Source: Bacteroidota bacterium (GTDB lineage Bacteria; Bacteroidota; Ignavibacteria; OLB7). From it: a stretch of 64,000 bases of DNA. The position numbers and the translations under genes are program-made. The stretch spans positions 44,416 through 108,415 of the forward strand of contig JAFDZV010000005.1 in the NCBI GenBank assembly GCA_018266795.1, in the 5' to 3' direction. Under the pieces are notes generated by a model. It was not told the origin of the DNA and made no database searches. It was given only the letters and a program-made list of their open reading frames with translations. Below are positions 43,909-53,431 of this stretch, one piece after another. The stretch's first letter is position 1, and each line of letters begins with the position of its first letter.

Positions 43909-45426
43909 ATGCGTATTCGTTTCCTACTGCTCATCGTCGGCTGCTCGCTTCTGGGCGGCTGCAAGATCCTCCAATTGTTTTTGAATCAGGGACAGACAAC
44001 GCCGATACCGGAGCCGGAATCGGTTGCCGATGCCGTCCCGCCTGCCGGATACAATCCGGGCTTCATTTCCGGCACCGCTCCCGACACCGGCGACGTGCGC
44101 GCCGCCCGTCTGGAAGTCAACAGCGTATTCGTTGTCGATACCGCACACGCGCAACTCGCCGTGCATTTTATCGACGGCAACGGCCATCACCGTACCGGAG
44201 CCGGATGGGGAGAGCGTGGCCGCTGGTGCTTCGTTGCCGACAGCGTGAACGGTCAGGTTCGAACGCTTGGCGACGGTGAGTTCAAGATTGGCGAGGAGAA
44301 CGACTCCACACCCATTGCATTGGCGATGGTGCTCGACCACAGCGGCTCCATGGGGCCGGACCGTGCATTGATGCTGCAGCGTGCCGTGAACGATCTTCTT
44401 CGCGACAAGCGGCCGGATGACGGCATTGCCGTGGTACGCTTCGATGGAGCGGTTGAAACCGAACGCCCGCTGCGTGCGGATCGTTCGGCGATCGCTGAGA
44501 ACGGCCTGGCCGGGTTCGGCGGTTCCACGGCCATCTGGAATGGAGTAGAACAAGGTCTCCGCGAGCTGGCTGCTCCGATCGGAGCGAACAGCTTCCGGCG
44601 GCGTGCGGTTGTGCTGTTCACCGATGGGTCGGACAACTCCTCCACCGTACGTATGGAGGATCTGATTCCCATGGCCCGCTCCGCCGGGATTCAAATATTC
44701 ACCGTTGGCTTTGGGTTGAATATCGGGATGGAGGATGAGGATCGGCTGCATCGCATCGCGACCCTGACCGGCGGGAGATATTACAAGATTTATGGACGCC
44801 GTGAATTCGCGCCGCTGTTCCGCGATATCTATCAGCGATACAGAAGCTACTATCTCTTTGCGCTTCCTCTTGCCGCACGCGGGCTCCACACCATCACTCT
44901 TCGTCTCTGCGATCGGCCGGATTCATTGATTGCACATGCCTTGGTTGATAATCGTCCGTCTGAACGCGAACTGGCCGTTGCTGCGCCGGCATATGCTCCA
45001 CCACCGATTGCAGTTCGGATGCCCGGGCGAAAATCACAGGCCGGGCCGGAGCTGCCTCCCGTGATCGTACTGGACAACGTTCTGTTCCGGAAGGCGAGCG
45101 CGCAATGGCTTCCCGGAGCGCCGGAAAAACTGGACGTGATTGCCAGATACATGGTGGGCAACACAGGATTGAATGCCACAATCGAAGGGTACACCAGCAA
45201 TACCATGGGAACGCCCCGTCCGGTATTGACGAAGCTCTCGCAGGATCGCGCGCGAGCCGTTGCGCGGTATCTGGTAAGCCGTGGCATTGCTGCCGAACGC
45301 TTGAAGGCGGTGGGCTATGGCCCGGACCGTCCCGTTGCTCTCCAGCGACCGGACTCGGTTGCAGCGCGGAACAGACGGGTGGAAGTGCGGTTCGGGTCCA
45401 TTCAGGAACAAACGAACAATCGCTGA
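43909..45426 (+). CDS. VWA-OmpA lipoprotein
   Basis: The 505-residue protein has a lipoprotein signal (LLLIVGCSLLGGC, Cys near 19). A von Willebrand factor A domain follows, with the metal-site motif DHSGSM at 143-148 and the strand AVVLFTDGSDNSSTVRME. The C-terminal third (about 380-500) is an OmpA peptidoglycan-binding domain (SQDRARAVARYLVSRGIAA, then ERLKAVGYGPDRP and NRRVEVRF). It should bind a protein ligand through metal and anchor it to the cell wall. It ends six bases before the second CHAT gene, which suggests that it works with CHAT proteins. Confidence 0.9.
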   Translation: MRIRFLLLIVGCSLLGGCKILQLFLNQGQTTPIPEPESVADAVPPAGYNPGFISGTAPDTGDVRAARLEVNSVFVVDTAHAQLAVHFIDGNGHHRTGAGWGERGRWCFVADSVNGQVRTLGDGEFKIGEENDSTPIALAMVLDHSGSMGPDRALMLQRAVNDLLRDKRPDDGIAVVRFDGAVETERPLRADRSAIAENGLAGFGGSTAIWNGVEQGLRELAAPIGANSFRRRAVVLFTDGSDNSSTVRMEDLIPMARSAGIQIFTVGFGLNIGMEDEDRLHRIATLTGGRYYKIYGRREFAPLFRDIYQRYRSYYLFALPLAARGLHTITLRLCDRPDSLIAHALVDNRPSERELAVAAPAYAPPPIAVRMPGRKSQAGPELPPVIVLDNVLFRKASAQWLPGAPEKLDVIARYMVGNTGLNATIEGYTSNTMGTPRPVLTKLSQDRARAVARYLVSRGIAAERLKAVGYGPDRPVALQRPDSVAARNRRVEVRFGSIQEQTNNR

Positions 45427-45431
45427 TCGAT

Positions 45432-48400
45432 ATGCGACGGAATCTGATCATTGTTCTCGTGCTTCTCGCCGGATTCGGCGCTGTTCCCGCTCAGGATACC
45501 TGTGCGGTACGGAGTGCGCTCCCGGAGCCGGTGTATCACGGGCGATTCATATCGCTGAGAGATTCGCTTCGCTGTGTCAAGTATCTCAGGATCGCATTGT
45601 TGTATTCACAATCGCTGCATCCCGATTCGGCTCTTGCGCCGGCACGTAAAGTGCTTGCTGCTCTCCACGCGGGCATCCGCGGTGGCGACCATCCGTATCG
45701 GATCTTTGCCTGCGGGCTCCTTGGGACGTTATTGATGAGAATGGATAGCGCCGATGCGGCCGAACCCTATCTGCAGGATGCGCTGGCAATAGCGCGGCGC
45801 ATGTACAGCAACAGGGATCATCCCGCGATTGCATCGCTGGCCGTTGCCCTGGCCTCGGACCATGTTCTACAGGACCGGTACAACGATGCGGAACCCCTGC
45901 TGGTTGAAGCCCTGGCTATGTACCGCAGGATATATGAACCAGTGTGCCGGGAGACGGCAAACTGCGCCACGTACCTTGCCAAGCTGTACGAGCGGCTTGG
46001 CAGGCTTCCGCAGTCCGAGTCGCTGTATGTGGAGGCGGTCGCCAGCTATCGCCAACTGTATTCATCCGATAATCCGGATCTGGCAACCAGTATCGATGGC
46101 CTTGGCGACGTCCTTGTTCAATCGGGGCGAAGCCCGCAGGCTCTCCCGTTGTTGCTGGAAGGATTGATGATGAGAAAGCGACTATATCCGCAGGGCCATC
46201 GTGACGTTGTGACCAGCATCCTCAACCTTGCACGCTGCACCGAGGGGCTTGCGCGCTGGGATGAGGCAGAACAATTATACATGGACGCGCTGGATGCCTG
46301 CAGACATATCAGTGAGGACGATACGCCGGATCTTTCTAACGTGTTGAGCTCCACGGCAGCCTTCCAAATGAACCGCGGATGTTATGCAGATGCAGAACCA
46401 TTGATGGTTGAAGCGATTCAGATGAATAGGAGAGTATCGCGCGGGCGGGAGAATTCGGCGGTTGCATCCAGCCTTGCCGATCTGGCGGGGCTCTACAGTG
46501 TCACGAGCCGATTCGATCGGGCCGAGAAGCTCTATTTCGAGGCCATCCGGATCTATAAGCGAGTGGCGGCTGGCAAGGCAACCATCGAGATTGCCACATG
46601 TTATGAGAACCTCGCCGGGGTGTACACTGGCGTTGGGAGACATCAGGAGGCAGAGCGTTATCTGGTTGAAGGGGTGGGCATGCTCAGAACGGTGCTCCAT
46701 GGCCAGATCACGCGGGATCTGGCTCAGGGCATTGCAAATCTCGGAGTGTATTACACCCGTCGCGGTCGTTTCGAGGAGGCGGAACCCCTGTTGTCGGGTG
46801 CGCTGAATATGATGCGAAATATCTACCGCGACAGCGATCATTTGGATGTGGCGTCCATACTCAGTGATTGTGCGGTGGTCGAATTTCGATTGCATGGACC
46901 CGCATATTCGCTGCCGGCCGTTGCGGCCGCACTCGGCATCTATCGCCGCCTGTTCGGCGGTCGCGATCATCCAGATCTGGCCTACGCTACAGGAAATCTG
47001 GCACATAATTACACGCAGCTTGGCTGCGTCGAGGAGGCAGAACCACTCTTCATCGATGCAATTGCAATGTGGCGGCGCATCTTCAAGGGAGAAGATTCAC
47101 CCGAGATCGCAGCATATATCGATAACCTCGGCCGACTCTACTATGAAACCGCCCGCTATGATGAGGCGCTATCACGTTTCGAGGAGAGCCTGGCAATTCG
47201 CCGGCGGCTTGGTCGCAATGAAGGGCACGTTGATATTGTGAGTAACCTGTTTCACGTCGCGGCTGCACAGGCCCGTCGGAATAATCTGGACTCGGCGGTC
47301 AACTATTGCGCCGAGCTGGAGCACAGCCTGATTGATAAGGTTGATTATTCCGGTTTGTTCGAATCCGAGGACGGCCAGATGGCTATTGAGCGTGACAATG
47401 TTGCGGCGCGCGATGGCCTTATTCAACTTTCGATTCGGTATGGCGACAATTATTCGGATTTTTATCGGCATGCTGCCAATATCCTGTTAAATACGAAAGG
47501 TCGGATTCTCGATAACGCCGCTCGCCGGCGAATGCTCATCGATGGAAATGATGGGGCGGCAGTCGATCTTTGGCGGAATTATTGCCGGTTTTCGGACAGC
47601 GTGGCATTGCAGTACGAGGATGTGCCATCGGATTCCATCATGCATCTGCAATGGGCCCGCAGGGTGAGTTATCTGGACCATGCGACGCGCGAGGCGGAGA
47701 GGCAGTTCCTGGATCATGAGGGCCGAACGAACAAACCCACAAGTTTTACGCAATGGACCGATGTAGCCCGTGCGCTGCAGGGCAATGAAGCTGCCGTGGA
47801 AATTGCTCGAATACAGCGCGACGATAGAGTTGCGCGAAGTGATTCCGCCATGTACTGTGCTCTTATTCTGCGGCATGCGGACACCGTACCGGTGGTAATC
47901 CGGCTGTGCGATTACCGTGCTGTTGCAAATTGCCTGAAGTATCCGGTGGGCCAGGCATCCGAGGACGGGGGAAGCTACGTGCATGATGCATGCACACAGC
48001 GGATGCTCTTCGACTCCGTCTGGACTCCAATCCAGACATATCTTCATGGGATTCATCGTATTTATCTCAGCCCGGATGATTATCTGAACAGAGTATCGTT
48101 TGGCATTCTCGGAGATTCAACCGGCCGTAAACTCCAGGATCGTTACGAGATTCGGTACGTGACCGGCCTCCGTGACCTGCCGCTTCCGGGACGGAGCGGC
48201 GCGCAGGGGCGTGGGCGCACGGCTGCCGTGGTCGGCAATCCGTTATTCAGTGCTGACTCAGCGGCGATTGCTTCTTTGCTGAGACACAACCGGGCGAGCG
48301 ACTCCCACGATAGCCGGCGGGCTCGTGATTCGGGATCAACAGACACAGAGTTGCCTCATCGTTCTGCGAACGTCGGTCAACCCTTGGCACAGTTGGGCGG

Positions 48401-49049
48401 CACCATGGATGAGATCGGCAGCGTGGCGCGGATGCTCCGGCGGCACGGCTACCTCGTGACTCGATGGATCGGAATTCATGCGTGCGAGGAAAACTTCGAC
48501 AGGCTTTCATCCCCTGCAATTCTGCACATCGCCACGCACGGCTTCACCTTCGATCCGCCACGGACCTCCCGGGAAGGTGGGATGATACTCCTCTCACATG
48601 GCGGCGCACATGGAATTCAAGCCGCCGATAACCCGTATCTCCGAACCGGCATCCTCCTCGCCGGAGCGGACCATGCCTGGACGGGACATCAACCGTATAT
48701 CGGAATTCGTGACGGTATCGTCACCGCCTTCGACATCGCCCACATGGATTTTACCGGCACCGAGTTGGTAGCCCTGTCTGCGTGCGAGACGGGCCTGGGA
48801 GATATCCTCGGCGGTGAGGGGGTCTTTGGTCTGGCGCGCGCCTTCCGTGCCGCCGGTGCCAGGGCCGTGATGATGAGTCTGTGGAAGGTGCCGGACAAGC
48901 AGACACAGGAGTTGATGGAGTTGTTCTACACGAACTGGCTGGACAGGCACATGTCCAAACCCGAGGCGCTCAACGCGGCGCAGCGGGAGATGGCGAAACG
49001 CTACGACGATCCCTACTACTGGGGAGCGTTCGTGCTGGTGGGTGAGTGA
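45432..49049 (+). CDS. Secreted TPR-CHAT protease, second copy
   Basis: The 1205-residue protein has a signal peptide (hydrophobic core IIVLVLLAGFGAVPAQ), TPRs from about 60 to 640 (for example DLAGLYSVTSRFDRAEKLYF) and a C-terminal CHAT domain with His1036 (LHIATHGF) and Cys1118 (LSACETGLGD). It is a paralogue of the gene at 39595: the two share long blocks at protein level, and about 97 bases near 43059-43155 and 48848-48944 are identical. It begins six bases after the VWA-OmpA stop, so the two are likely translated from one message. Confidence 0.9.
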   Translation: MRRNLIIVLVLLAGFGAVPAQDTCAVRSALPEPVYHGRFISLRDSLRCVKYLRIALLYSQSLHPDSALAPARKVLAALHAGIRGGDHPYRIFACGLLGTLLMRMDSADAAEPYLQDALAIARRMYSNRDHPAIASLAVALASDHVLQDRYNDAEPLLVEALAMYRRIYEPVCRETANCATYLAKLYERLGRLPQSESLYVEAVASYRQLYSSDNPDLATSIDGLGDVLVQSGRSPQALPLLLEGLMMRKRLYPQGHRDVVTSILNLARCTEGLARWDEAEQLYMDALDACRHISEDDTPDLSNVLSSTAAFQMNRGCYADAEPLMVEAIQMNRRVSRGRENSAVASSLADLAGLYSVTSRFDRAEKLYFEAIRIYKRVAAGKATIEIATCYENLAGVYTGVGRHQEAERYLVEGVGMLRTVLHGQITRDLAQGIANLGVYYTRRGRFEEAEPLLSGALNMMRNIYRDSDHLDVASILSDCAVVEFRLHGPAYSLPAVAAALGIYRRLFGGRDHPDLAYATGNLAHNYTQLGCVEEAEPLFIDAIAMWRRIFKGEDSPEIAAYIDNLGRLYYETARYDEALSRFEESLAIRRRLGRNEGHVDIVSNLFHVAAAQARRNNLDSAVNYCAELEHSLIDKVDYSGLFESEDGQMAIERDNVAARDGLIQLSIRYGDNYSDFYRHAANILLNTKGRILDNAARRRMLIDGNDGAAVDLWRNYCRFSDSVALQYEDVPSDSIMHLQWARRVSYLDHATREAERQFLDHEGRTNKPTSFTQWTDVARALQGNEAAVEIARIQRDDRVARSDSAMYCALILRHADTVPVVIRLCDYRAVANCLKYPVGQASEDGGSYVHDACTQRMLFDSVWTPIQTYLHGIHRIYLSPDDYLNRVSFGILGDSTGRKLQDRYEIRYVTGLRDLPLPGRSGAQGRGRTAAVVGNPLFSADSAAIASLLRHNRASDSHDSRRARDSGSTDTELPHRSANVGQPLAQLGGTMDEIGSVARMLRRHGYLVTRWIGIHACEENFDRLSSPAILHIATHGFTFDPPRTSREGGMILLSHGGAHGIQAADNPYLRTGILLAGADHAWTGHQPYIGIRDGIVTAFDIAHMDFTGTELVALSACETGLGDILGGEGVFGLARAFRAAGARAVMMSLWKVPDKQTQELMELFYTNWLDRHMSKPEALNAAQREMAKRYDDPYYWGAFVLVGE

Positions 49050-49122
49050 TCGTCCCCAACGATTGCCCGCCCGGATGATCCCTGCGCCCCCATGATGGCG
49101 CGCCACACTACACACGTACAAC

Positions 49123-52100
49123 ATGCCCATCCTCCCTACCTGGGCCGCTGCCGTCATGGCAGCGGCCGCGGCCTCCGCGTGCGCACACGTACCGGTTGCC
49201 AAACAGAACACCATGATCGCAGAGAACCGGACATCGTCCCCTCCATGCTCGCGGAATGCGGATTCCACGCCCTCCCGGAGTGCGCGTGCCGTTGCCGGTG
49301 ACGCTGCATACTCCGAGCGATTGAAGTCGCTACGAAGCGCGCCGGCCGCTGCAGTCACGCCCGATTCCCTGCGCGCCGCGGAAGCCACCGAGGAGAACCT
49401 TCGCGCCGCCGGCGGCCCTCCGCAAAGCCTTGCAGGCAACCTCCTCGAGTTCGGCTATATGTGTATGAAGCAGGGGCATTACGTGCAGGCGGTGCATGTG
49501 TTCGACTCATCACTGGCGCTCTATCGATCCAGGTACAAACCGCGCAATCGAGAGGCGCATGCTGTCGCACTGCTGGGCTCTGCCCAGGCGCGAGTTGCGC
49601 GTGGTGACTGGAACGGTGCGGCCCGATCTTTTGCAGAGGCGATCGGAATGCTTCGCCGGCTGTACCCGGGGGAGGACAACCTTGATCTGGCGGACGCCAT
49701 CGCCTCCTACGGCAACTTCCATCGGCTGCGTGGCGAGTACGAGGCGGCCGAGCCGATGCTTCGGGAGGCGCTTGCCATGTTCGGCCGTATCGACACCTGC
49801 AATTCCGATCCGCGCCATGCTGCGTGCCTGGAGGGCCTTGCGGCGTACGAGCGCGAGCGGGGCGATCCGGCTGCGGCGCGTGCGTACGCTCTGCAGGCGT
49901 TGAGCGTCCGCAGGAACATCAGTGGTGGCTTGCCGGACCGGGAGCTCGCCGCCTCCATGCGGGCGCTCGGGGCCATCGTGGAGTCAACCGGCGACACCGC
50001 CGGTGCGCTCGAGCAGTACACCACCGCGTGCTCGATGTTGCGGACGTTGGACGGGAGCGAGCCGGGGTTCGATCTCGCCGGTGCGCTCGGCGATCTGGGC
50101 CGCCTCTACGCAGAGCGTGGCGAGTTGCGGCGCGCTCTGCCGGTGCTGGATGAAGCTACCGGCCTCTATCGCCGCCTGTGCGGCGGCGCGCCGCATCCGG
50201 AGTATGCGAACTGCATCCTATCCGCCGCGCTCTGCCGCGGTCTTCTGGGAGGGCGGAGTGAGGCGGCGCGCCAGATCGATAGCGCGGCGGCGATGTACCA
50301 CCGGCTCTATCGCCGTCTCGGGCATCTGGAACTTGCGATTGCCATGGACAATGTTGCACGGGCTGCGGAACGGCTCGGGATGGAGCAGCGTGCGGAGGAG
50401 GCGTACGAGGAGGTGCTCGGCCTGCTTCCGCGTGTTGCCCGCGAGTCCGGCCTCTTCGAAGGGGAGGCGCGGCAGTTGCGCTTCAACCGGCGCATCGCCT
50501 CCACCTGGAATCATCTCCTGAACCATCTCGGCCGTACGCGCCGGCCGGAGCGCCTGTACAATGCCGCTCTCGGCTTCAAGGAGCATGTGCTGGCTGCCGT
50601 GCAGTGGCGCAACAGCGTGCTTGCGGAACTGGATGGGAAGGATCCGGCCGCGGCGGATCTGTTGCGCCGCTATGTGGCGGCGCGCCGTGCCTTCGCGTCC
50701 GTACCTCCCGCTGCGGCCTCCGCCGACTTCGGCGAATGGTATCGCGAGCACGAGGCGCAGGGTGCCATGATTGAACGAATGGAGGATTCGCTCGCGCGAT
50801 TCAGTTCCGCATTCGGTACCAACCGGCAGCGGACCACCTGGCGAGGCGTGCAGCGGGCATTGCGGCACGGCGAGCGGATGGTGGAGTTCCTTCGGCTCCC
50901 CTACATAGCCGCGGCCAGCGGTGATGACTCCGTGGTCTATTGCGCCCTTGTGCTTGCTCCGGGTCGGAAGGAGCCGGCCTTCGCAGGTCTCTGCGATGAG
51001 AGGCGGCTGCTCGGCCTGCTGAAGGTGCCGGTTGGCGACCCCAGGCAGGAATCGGGGAGCTATATCCACGATGCGGAGCGCGGAGAGGAGCTGTACAACC
51101 AAGTGTGGGCGCCGATCGACTTGCTGCTCCATGGTGCCGATTCGATTTTCCTCAGCGTGGACGGGCAGCTGAATCGCGTGGCGTTCGGTGCCCTGCGCAA
51201 TCCGGACGGGGAGCTGCTCCTCGGTCGCTATCACCTGCACTACCTCTACAGCAGTCATGATCTGGTTCCGCCGCCGCGCCTGGCGTCCGAGGTGCACCGC
51301 GGGCCTGGCACTGCCGCGGTGTTCGGCGATCCGCGCTACGATGCGGACTCGCTGGAACTGTGGCGCACGCGTGTGGGCCCGGTACCGCCGGATTCATCGG
51401 GGCGCGGCGGGGCCGGCCGCGAGCCCCAGCTGGAGCTGCCTCGCGAGGCGGGGGTGGGCGACTCGTTGCCGCGCCTGAGCGCCAGTGCCCAGGAGGTGCG
51501 TGATGTCGCCGCCATCCTCCGGCGCCATGCATTCCGTGTGGACCGTTCAACGGACATCGAGGCAACGGAGGAGGCGTTCGAGCGCCTCCGTTCCCCAACC
51601 GTTCTGCATGTCGCCACGCACGGCTTCTTCTTCTCCGATCCCATGTGTCCGCGCGATGAGCTGATCGCCCGGCAATCGGCCGGCGGCGCAAGCGCACTAC
51701 GGTATGCCGAGAACCCGCTCCTCCGTTCCGGCCTCCTCTTTGCCGGCGCGGACCGGGCCTGGACGCTGCATGCTCCGGCGGAGGGAATCGCCGACGGCAT
51801 CGTCACCGCCTACGACGTTGCACACATGAATCTCTCCGGCACACAGTTGGTTGTGCTCTCCGCCTGCGAGACGGGGCTGGGGGACATCATGGTGGGGGAA
51901 GGAGTGTTCGGTCTGAAGCGTGCGTTTCGTGCGGCCGGTGCCCGCGCGGTGATGATGAGCCTGTGGAAGGTTCCGGACAAACAGACCGCCGAACTGATGA
52001 GACTCTTCTATGCGAACTGGCTTGACAGGGGAATGACCAAGCCGGCGGCGCTTGTGGCTGCGCAGCGGGAGATGGCAGGGAAGTACGGCGACCCCTACTA

Positions 52101-52131
52101 CTGGGCGGCGTTCGTGCTGGTGGGGGAGTGA
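49123..52131 (+). CDS. TPR-CHAT protease with lipoprotein-like signal, third copy
   Basis: The 1002-residue protein starts with a hydrophobic segment ending AAASAC near residue 20, a weak lipobox, so it may be a lipoprotein. It has TPRs (about 90-470, such as RSFAEAIGMLRRLYPGEDNL) and a C-terminal CHAT domain with His833 (LHVATHGF) and Cys915 (LSACETGLGD). It is shorter and more diverged than the two upstream copies. It ends with the shared tail DPYYWAAFVLVGE. Confidence 0.88.
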   Translation: MPILPTWAAAVMAAAAASACAHVPVAKQNTMIAENRTSSPPCSRNADSTPSRSARAVAGDAAYSERLKSLRSAPAAAVTPDSLRAAEATEENLRAAGGPPQSLAGNLLEFGYMCMKQGHYVQAVHVFDSSLALYRSRYKPRNREAHAVALLGSAQARVARGDWNGAARSFAEAIGMLRRLYPGEDNLDLADAIASYGNFHRLRGEYEAAEPMLREALAMFGRIDTCNSDPRHAACLEGLAAYERERGDPAAARAYALQALSVRRNISGGLPDRELAASMRALGAIVESTGDTAGALEQYTTACSMLRTLDGSEPGFDLAGALGDLGRLYAERGELRRALPVLDEATGLYRRLCGGAPHPEYANCILSAALCRGLLGGRSEAARQIDSAAAMYHRLYRRLGHLELAIAMDNVARAAERLGMEQRAEEAYEEVLGLLPRVARESGLFEGEARQLRFNRRIASTWNHLLNHLGRTRRPERLYNAALGFKEHVLAAVQWRNSVLAELDGKDPAAADLLRRYVAARRAFASVPPAAASADFGEWYREHEAQGAMIERMEDSLARFSSAFGTNRQRTTWRGVQRALRHGERMVEFLRLPYIAAASGDDSVVYCALVLAPGRKEPAFAGLCDERRLLGLLKVPVGDPRQESGSYIHDAERGEELYNQVWAPIDLLLHGADSIFLSVDGQLNRVAFGALRNPDGELLLGRYHLHYLYSSHDLVPPPRLASEVHRGPGTAAVFGDPRYDADSLELWRTRVGPVPPDSSGRGGAGREPQLELPREAGVGDSLPRLSASAQEVRDVAAILRRHAFRVDRSTDIEATEEAFERLRSPTVLHVATHGFFFSDPMCPRDELIARQSAGGASALRYAENPLLRSGLLFAGADRAWTLHAPAEGIADGIVTAYDVAHMNLSGTQLVVLSACETGLGDIMVGEGVFGLKRAFRAAGARAVMMSLWKVPDKQTAELMRLFYANWLDRGMTKPAALVAAQREMAGKYGDPYYWAAFVLVGE

Positions 52132-52216
52132 ACGCAGGGGGAGGTGAGAACCCATTGCGGCAGTTTCCATTTCTGCTGTGTGCCCGTGGCGACAACAATC
52201 AGGCCGCACGACAATC

Positions 52217-53431
52217 ATGAGGCGAGATGCAATCATGGCCGATGGATCATACGACGTCGAATCACTACGTGCTCAATTGCGAAACGTGGAGGAGCAGTTG
52301 GAACCGATACGGAGGCAGCTCGCCGGCAATCGGAAGTGGTACTGCAAGGCCTTCGCCGTTCTTCGCAGCGACTATGGCTTCATCACGTTCCTGGTTGTTG
52401 CAATCGTGGGCGGCTGCTACGTGCTGGTCGATCACGTGAATCCATTCCAGAACTATCGCGATGCGGCGCTTGCCGGAAGGCTGGCGCACGCATACATCAG
52501 GATGGGGGACAGGTTGCTCTCGATCGGCGAATGGAATGCCGCCCGTGGTGCATACCACGAAGCGCTGGGGCACGACCCGCGGAACGAGGCGGCGTCCTAT
52601 CATCTGTATGTGGCGGAACTGCTTGCGGCCGGGGAGCCGGCGGCAATGGACGCTGCGCTCGAACAGCTTGCCGCCGAGCGTCCGGGGGACGCGGCGATTC
52701 CGTTCGCGCAGGGAATCACATGCAGTGCGAGGCGTCGATATGCGGATGCAGCCGAATATTTCCGGCGCGCGATCGCAGTGGACTCCGGCTTCCTCGGCGC
52801 ACACATCAATCTGGGAACGGTAGCATTGCGGCTCGGCGATCATGCCACCTATCTGCAGCACTCGCGAATTGTCTACCGCATGGACTCCGGCTTCGGTATC
52901 GCCGTGAACAACATGGCCTATGCGTGCGCGTTGCAGCACGACTTCGCCGAGGCCGTCCGGCTCTATCTCCGCCTGGATACGATCGCCCACTCCGCGCATT
53001 CGCTCTGGTTGATCGGCGGTGCGATGCTCTATCGCAATCCGATGGGAGCCGAGCCGTTCCTGGGCCAATCCATCGGGATGCTTCAGCAGAATCTTCCGGA
53101 CAGTGCGAAGGAGTTCGGAGGGGCCTGGCCGGTTGGCTACGTCCCGGCGGATACGTCAGCGGTGCTCGGCGAGCGGGACTTCGTGCGTGTGGTTGCGCGC
53201 ACGGAGAAGCTTGCATGCGTTCTCTGCTCCTACGCCGTTGCGGATGCCCTTACCGGAAACCTGCGCGGGGCCGATGCGAAGCTGCGGCGTGCCGCCGCGT
53301 TGCTGGAACAGAACGCGGCACTGCGCAGAGTCATCAGTCTGGATCTGGCAGCCACTGCGGCAATCACAAACGCCGAGCCCGGAGTTCGCCGCTGGTTGAA
53401 GCATGCATCGCAATCGTGGAGCGTACAATGA
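52217..53431 (+). CDS. TPR membrane protein
   Basis: A 404-residue protein with a short N-terminal coiled coil (SLRAQLRNVEEQLEPIRRQL), one transmembrane segment (FITFLVVAIVGGCYVLVD near 55-72) and TPRs behind it (LAHAYIRMGDRLLSIGEWNA and AEYFRRAIAVDSGFLGAHIN). The TPR part should lie in the periplasm. Start at ATG 52217 or ATG 52235; both keep the coiled coil. Its stop overlaps the next start as ATGA. Confidence 0.78.
   Translation: MRRDAIMADGSYDVESLRAQLRNVEEQLEPIRRQLAGNRKWYCKAFAVLRSDYGFITFLVVAIVGGCYVLVDHVNPFQNYRDAALAGRLAHAYIRMGDRLLSIGEWNAARGAYHEALGHDPRNEAASYHLYVAELLAAGEPAAMDAALEQLAAERPGDAAIPFAQGITCSARRRYADAAEYFRRAIAVDSGFLGAHINLGTVALRLGDHATYLQHSRIVYRMDSGFGIAVNNMAYACALQHDFAEAVRLYLRLDTIAHSAHSLWLIGGAMLYRNPMGAEPFLGQSIGMLQQNLPDSAKEFGGAWPVGYVPADTSAVLGERDFVRVVARTEKLACVLCSYAVADALTGNLRGADAKLRRAAALLEQNAALRRVISLDLAATAAITNAEPGVRRWLKHASQSWSVQ

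Noticed and set aside
37771..49049. Craspase-type partner (gRAMP/Cas7-11) for the CHAT proteins
   Set aside because: No Cas-like gene or CRISPR array is seen, and the CHAT proteins have signal peptides.
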